NCBI RefSeq assembly: GCF_000090795.2
Contig: NW_003546300.1
Location: 60,722 to 95,705 of the forward strand
DNA length: 34,984 nucleotides
DNA from: Amphimedon queenslandica
Taxonomy: Eukaryota; Porifera; Demospongiae; Haplosclerida; Niphatidae
Direction: 5' to 3'
Shown here: in pieces, positions 31,140 to 34,984 of the stretch
Numbering within the stretch: position 1 is the first letter of the stretch
Layout of the letters: every line of letters begins with the position of its first letter
Notes under the pieces: generated by a model
Told to the model about the DNA's origin: nothing
Databases searched by the model: none
The model's input: the letters and a program-made list of their open reading frames with translations, nothing else
Position numbers and translations under genes: made by a program

Positions 31140-31581
31140 CTGTGGGGAATGTGCTATAAAGTTGTATCAATTATGCGGCTTTTGTGATGCATTTGCGAAG
31201 GCTGATGCAGCGGTAGTCTATTTGTCGACTATGACTGATACAGGTACCATGTGCATTCTGATGTCATTGAAAACAAGAGTAGCTCTAACTTCACAGCAGA
31301 CAATTTCGAGGTTGGAACTATTATCAGAGTTGTTACTCACAAGACTGATTAGGTTGGAACTATTATCAGAGTTGTTACTCACAAGACTGATTGCCAGCAT
31401 CAGCAAAAATCTTGAAAAAACTCTAGAGAAACCAATCTGTTACATGGACTCTAAGGTGGCACTTTACTGGATACTAGGACCAAATAAAGATTGGAGGCCA
31501 TTTGTGCAGCATCGCGTTGAGGAAATTGTTAATTCCAGCACCAAGTTGCAGGCTCTGCCCAGGCAAGGCCAACCCTACTGA
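31140..31581 (+). pseudogene. RNase H of the BEL/Pao element, with an internal 42-bp duplication
   Basis: The acidic motifs appear in order: CGFCDAFAKADAAVVYL (first Asp), SQQTISRLELLSELLLTRLI (Glu in RLELL), then CYMDSKVALYWILGP (third acidic residue) and VQHRVEEI. The RLELLSELLLTRLI segment occurs twice in tandem, encoded by an exact 42-bp duplication (31309-31350, 31351-31392) that keeps the frame. The domain would degrade the RNA strand of RNA-DNA hybrids. It is the best preserved block with the integrase core, but the duplication lies in a catalytic helix and the frame stops at 31579-31581. Confidence 0.85.
31309..31392 (+). repeat. exact 42-bp tandem duplication
   Basis: aggttggaactattatcaga and the following 22 bases to gactgatt occur twice head to tail with no difference seen, encoding 14 repeated residues in the RNase H region. 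Confidence 0.95.
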
Positions 31582-31849
31582 CTTACCTACTAGGGGTCTC
31601 AAACCTGATGAGCTGGAGAAGAACAAGGATTGGTTCAAGGGACCTCACTGGTTACCTACAGATCTGAATGATGAGTAGGCAAGTTTTGAGGATATGCCAA
31701 GTGAATGTATACAAGAACTGAGAGATTGTGAGAAGAAAACACTTAGAATGATAGTAGCAGCTAGTTGATTATCTCAAGTTATAAACATACAGAAGTATTG
31801 CTTCTTGGGAAGAGTGTTGAGTGTCACGTAACGTTCATTGCAAGGCTAA

Positions 31850-32994
31850 AAAGCGAATGACTGAATCCACTGTAATGCTACAAGCAGAGGTCTTGTGGCT
31901 ACGTGAAGTACAATCATGATTCCAGACTGAGAGAAAGTTTGCAGACCGGAATGTGCAACTTGGACTGTTGTTAGACAAGAATAGACTTTCGAGATGCAGG
32001 GGAAAAATTCACAACGCAAATGCGTTCCGAAACAAAGCATCCAATCTTGCTACCTGCGGGAAACTATTTTACTTTGCTTGTGATATGGAAAGCACATGAG
32101 AGTCTTCCACAGTGGGGTCAAGCAGACAGCCACTGAGCTCAGATATAAATTAGGGATTGTTCGAGAGAGGTCAGTAGTCTAGATGATTTACAGATGTGTT
32201 ACTTGTCGTAGATTTGAAGCAAGACCTTCTAAGGCCCCAGATCCACCTCCACTGCCTTGCTTTCGAATTGAGCAAGCACCACCATTTACATACACTGGGG
32301 TGGACTTGCGGGTCCCATCTACACAAAGGATGGGACTTGTAAAGTTTGGGTTGCTTTGTACACTTGTTGTGTAACACAATGCATACATCTCTATCTTGTT
32401 GTAAATTTGTTTGCTAGTTCTTTTATTAGGTCACTCAAGAGGTTTACCTCCAGGAGAGGAGCACCACACAAGTTCATTTCAGATAATGGAAAGACATTTA
32501 AGGCTACAGCTAAAAAGATCAAGAAGATCATGAACCATCCTGAGGCGATTGATTACGTTTATGATCCCAGGACCGAGTGGCTGTTCAACATTGAAAGAGC
32601 TTCCTGGTGGGGAGGAGTCTTTGAGTGGATGGTAAAGTCAGTTAAGAGGTGCTTGAGAAAGTCTATGGGACAAGCACGGTTGACGTTAGATGAGCCACAT
32701 ACTGCTATTGTTGAGATAGAAGCTGTAATCAATTCGAGACCTTTGTCATATTTACCTCCCAATGACATTGAGGAACCACTTACTCCATCGCATTTATTCA
32801 ATGGTAGACGACTGATAACCTTTCCAGACAAGTTATGTTACAATTATGATGATGAGGATCCAGAATTCAATGCAAGGCCAGACATGCTGATCAAGCGACT
32901 GAGGTACCTCAATAACAGAATAGAACACTTCTGGAAAAGACGGAGTTCTGAGTACCTACTTGAGCTCATGGAACAGCAACAACGCTGGAGTTGA
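31850..32994 (+). pseudogene. integrase of the BEL/Pao element
   Basis: The zinc-binding HHCC region appears as VFHSGVKQTATELRYKLGIV followed by YRCVTCRRFEARP (32090-32225), with a stop between them. The catalytic core has Asp in FTYTGVDLRVP (32303-32305), Asp in KFISDNGKTFKATAKK (32482-32484) and Glu in WWGGVFEWMVKSVKR (32623-32625). NSRPLSYLPPN, EPLTPSHLFNGRRL and FWKRRSSEYLLELM follow. The core from 32356 to 32994 is one open frame of 212 codons, the longest undamaged piece of the element. Integrases of this type insert the cDNA with the 5-bp duplication seen at the flanks. The region before 32090 is heavily broken, and a frame change separates the first Asp from the second. Confidence 0.9.
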
Positions 32995-33001
32995 AATAAA
33001 T

Positions 33002-33319
33002 GTTGGAGATATTGTCGTCGTGAAGAGCGATGAGAAACGTCGTGGATTCTGAAATTTGGATAAGTTGGAGTCTATCATACCTGGAAGAGATGGATTGATT
33101 AGAGGAGCAACAATTAGAGTTGTTACTGGAGGGAGAAAATCAACATTGTTGAACCGTCCAGTTCAACATTTGTACCCAATGGAAATTAACCACCATGAAG
33201 AGGAGAGCTCACAAGATCAGCCACGAGAAAGTCAAGGTCACAAGGAAACTGCAAGACCCAGAAAGGCAGCAGCATTTGAAGCTCGTGATCGTATCATAGC
33301 TCAAACACTTGATGACTGA
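33002..33319 (+). pseudogene. C-terminal domain downstream of integrase (DUF5641-like)
   Basis: VGDIVVVKSDEKRRGF then a TGA where Trp is expected (33050-33052), then LDKLESIIPGRDGLIRGATI, VVTGG and LNRPVQHLYPMEI, ending TGA 33317-33319. This small domain commonly closes BEL/Pao polyproteins; its role may be DNA or chromatin contact. The tail is rich in Glu, Gln and Arg. Confidence 0.75.
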
Positions 33320-33548
33320 ATAAACTTAAGTAGTGAGTAATTGATTGGGTGGGTTAATAAGATAGTTTAATTGGGAATATTATTAATGTGTGTACATTAC
33401 TTATTGATTTGTGTAATATGTATGCATGTACATTAATTATTTGATTTGTGTGCTATGTGTATGCTACTTAATAATTTGTATTTGAGTGACATTATGTATA
33501 TTGTAGACATCATTGAGGATTGACAAGTCTTAAAACACTTCTTGTCAA
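33320..33548 (+). other. non-coding 3' part of the BEL/Pao element
   Basis: A 3' untranslated spacer between the last domain and the polypurine tract. AT-rich with repeated gtgtac/atgtac-like words. Confidence 0.6.
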
Positions 33549-33559
33549 TGGAGGGAAAG
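33549..33559 (+). promoter_or_regulatory. polypurine tract
   Basis: tggagggaaag lies directly before the 3' LTR, the usual position for plus-strand priming. Confidence 0.8.
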
Positions 33560-33759
33560 TGTGAGAAATTGAGTCTACTGTGATCATTATTGCTTATTAT
33601 TTATTAAATTATTGTTCTCATTACGTATGGATGCATGTGCACTAGTTTTGAATTATTATTACTAAGAATTGATAGAACTATTGAACTAAAACCAGTGAAC
33701 GGACAGATCCAGGTCGCTCTTGCTATCCTATTACAGAACATGCAGAAGGAATCGGGACA
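33560..33759 (+). repeat. 3' LTR of the BEL/Pao element (200 bp)
   Basis: Begins TGTGAGAAATTGAG and ends AATCGGGACA, followed by the ATTAT duplication. About 15 differences from the 5' LTR by eye, with no length difference. Confidence 0.93.
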
Positions 33760-33764
33760 ATTAT

Positions 33765-34617
33765 ATATGCATATGCTATTAACAATTAAATAGCCCCAAA
33801 AGCTTCATTGGGTACAAACAAACATAGGTAAGGTACAATTTCGAGCAAAAAACATATTGGAAAAAAGTCAAGTGATGTAATGAGTTGTTAAACATGGGAA
33901 AGGCATCATTATTCATTCAAAAATGAAATAACTTAGGCCAACACTGAACACAGATAGAAACATGGACTAAATAATATAAATCAGCAGGCTAAACTAACAG
34001 AACTACCATCAATAATAATACGGCTGAACCACCCACCAATGATAGCAAAACACATGCAAAACCCAAAGCAGATAAAGAACAATTATCACAATACACATCC
34101 ATAACAAAACAGTCCAGTAAAATGGTACAGACTAGCTGGGAAACAGTTTATCATACAAACACATTTATGTACATGTACTTTAATACACTTTAAAGATGGT
34201 ACATGTATACGATACATCAGGCGTGAGTAATAGATATATCATTCCTAGGAGGGCTGTATCTGATTTATAAGCACCGACCAGGAGGGCAGATTGCACCCAA
34301 ATGGGAGGTACCTGTAAATCAGATACAGACCAAGTAGTCATGTTATAGGTAATATGTATCTTTTCTAGTTGGCGGGTCACGTTATACGCATGTGCAGTAT
34401 CTATCAGCCTAGCACATGACAAGAAGGGAAGATGGCTACATGGACAAGCAGCATTCCTCCTTGTTCAAAGAAATTGAAAGAAACATGACTATAGCTTATA
34501 AATGAAGAACCATGTAGTTACAATCTAAACCCACTTAATTCTGACAGATTACAAGTTATAGACTCAACATTCAACGGGCTATGGTCAACTACACACAATG
34601 GCTGGTGGCAGTGGCAT
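33765..34617. other. no gene recognised
   Basis: AT-rich DNA. An 80-codon minus-strand ORF at 34180-34422 is open but unrecognised. Confidence 0.45.
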
Positions 34618-34925
34618 TGTAAACAGTCTCAGACTTATGATGACAAGCCACCCGAGGATTAGTTTCACTAGTGTGGTAACTTCGGGACTTAGTGACAATA
34701 ATAGCACGCGTTTGCTCTTGATAACAAGATACTTTACAAAGAAGTAACTAAGAACTAATCAACTAAAAAAGTAAGTATCGTGTATGCAGAACATTAAAAA
34801 GGTTCTATATTTAGGTACATTACATAATCACTAATAATAACATAACCTAACCATTAATAATAAGATTAACACTAATAATAATTACAATATCAATACTAAC
34901 TACATAATAAGATTAGTTTACTACA
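34618..34925 (-). repeat. probable LTR of a second LTR retrotransposon (3' LTR, minus strand)
   Basis: On the minus strand a TGTAG start at 34925 lies right after a polypurine-like TGGGGAGGAAT (34936-34926) and a polyprotein tail. The proposed other end is TTTACA at 34618, giving TGTA…TACA ends and 308 bp. The second LTR is outside the window, so the length is tentative. Confidence 0.5.
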
Positions 34926-34936
34926 ATTCCTCCCCA

Positions 34937-34984
34937 TTAAGTTTGAACGAGAGGTGCATAACGGTCAACCGGTCTACGAACTGT
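34937..34984 (-). CDS. C-terminal tail of an LTR-retrotransposon polyprotein (partial)
   Basis: The minus strand from the window edge reads TVRRPVDRYAPLVQT and stops at TAA 34939-34937. An Arg-rich RRPVDRY-type tail immediately before a polypurine tract and LTR is common at the end of Ty3/gypsy-like polyproteins. Only 15 residues are visible, so the superfamily is a guess from context. Confidence 0.5.
   Translation of the reverse strand, partial: TVRRPVDRYAPLVQT

Larger units (their letters stand above)
27634..33759 (+). mobile_element. BEL/Pao LTR retrotransposon, structurally complete, inactivated
   Basis: Two 200-bp LTRs (27634-27833 and 33560-33759) start TG, end CA and lie in direct orientation. 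A 5-bp direct repeat ATTAT flanks the element at 27629-27633 and 33760-33764. Between them, in order: primer-binding site, gag with zinc knuckle, aspartic protease, reverse transcriptase, RNase H, integrase, C-terminal integrase-associated domain and polypurine tract. This order, the 5-bp duplication and the protein motifs place it in BEL/Pao. By eye the two LTRs differ at about 15 of 200 positions, so the insertion is not recent. Stops and frame changes occur in every domain, so no active polyprotein can be made from this copy. Confidence 0.95.

Noticed and set aside
34180-34422. 80-codon minus-strand ORF with hydrophobic stretch
   Set aside because: No recognisable domain, start context or splice partners. 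Near two LTR elements, it is likely chance.

Overview
The window looks like a piece of an AT-rich animal genome, most likely a demosponge of the Amphimedon type. That assignment is an inference: the coding blocks are broken by very short GT-AG introns (46-129 nt), the intergenic DNA is AT-rich with many acatgta-type motifs, and the transposon proteins resemble families I associate with sponges and cnidarians. There are no operons, bacterial promoters or rRNA. I see no intact, confidently assignable host gene. Nearly every recognisable coding block is a decayed mobile element or a multicopy family of transposon type.

Layout. 1-1034 (-) is a Tc1/mariner transposase pseudogene with introns. 1636-1765 is half of a TA-flanked MITE whose full copy lies at 22247-22490. 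2267-2529 is an inverted-repeat element carrying a tRNA-like Pol III module. 2697-3630 (+) is a three-exon relic of a transposase-like family. 4350-6941 is a pogo/Tigger-like transposon with matching ends; it holds a broken transposase (-) and, divergently, a HIRAN-like ORF (+). 8040-9415 (-) is the 5' part of a DIRS-like retrotransposon (gag-like region plus start of reverse transcriptase). 9640-10400 holds five copies of a ~155-bp tandem repeat. 10830-12624 (+) is a hAT transposase split by an assembly gap (N at 11212-12156). 12759-15306 (-) is a MULE-like transposase relic ending in a SWIM-type zinc finger. 16250-17720 (-) is a degraded P-loop protein interrupted by a 0.5-kb MITE.

18-27 kb is poor in genes. 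It contains a degenerate repeat field, a diverged duplication, a 22-bp perfect palindrome, a hairpin, the full TA MITE, a hAT-type non-autonomous element built from GTAATA repeats with an exact 8-bp target duplication, a long foldback element and a GAT microsatellite. One 152-nt exon-like block at 26580-26731 is the best candidate for something other than a transposon.

27634-33759 is a structurally complete but inactivated BEL/Pao retrotransposon. It has two 200-bp LTRs, a 5-bp target duplication, a primer-binding site, gag with a zinc knuckle, protease, reverse transcriptase, RNase H, integrase, a C-terminal domain and a polypurine tract. The right edge (34618-34984, -) holds the 3' end of a second LTR retrotransposon: polyprotein tail, polypurine tract and LTR.

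The window therefore records layered insertion and decay of at least seven autonomous element classes plus their small derivatives. I did not find a convincing new functional system. The points most worth checking are the HIRAN-like ORF enclosed by pogo-type ends, the tiny introns shared by three unrelated transposase families, the GTAATA hAT derivative and the P-loop family.
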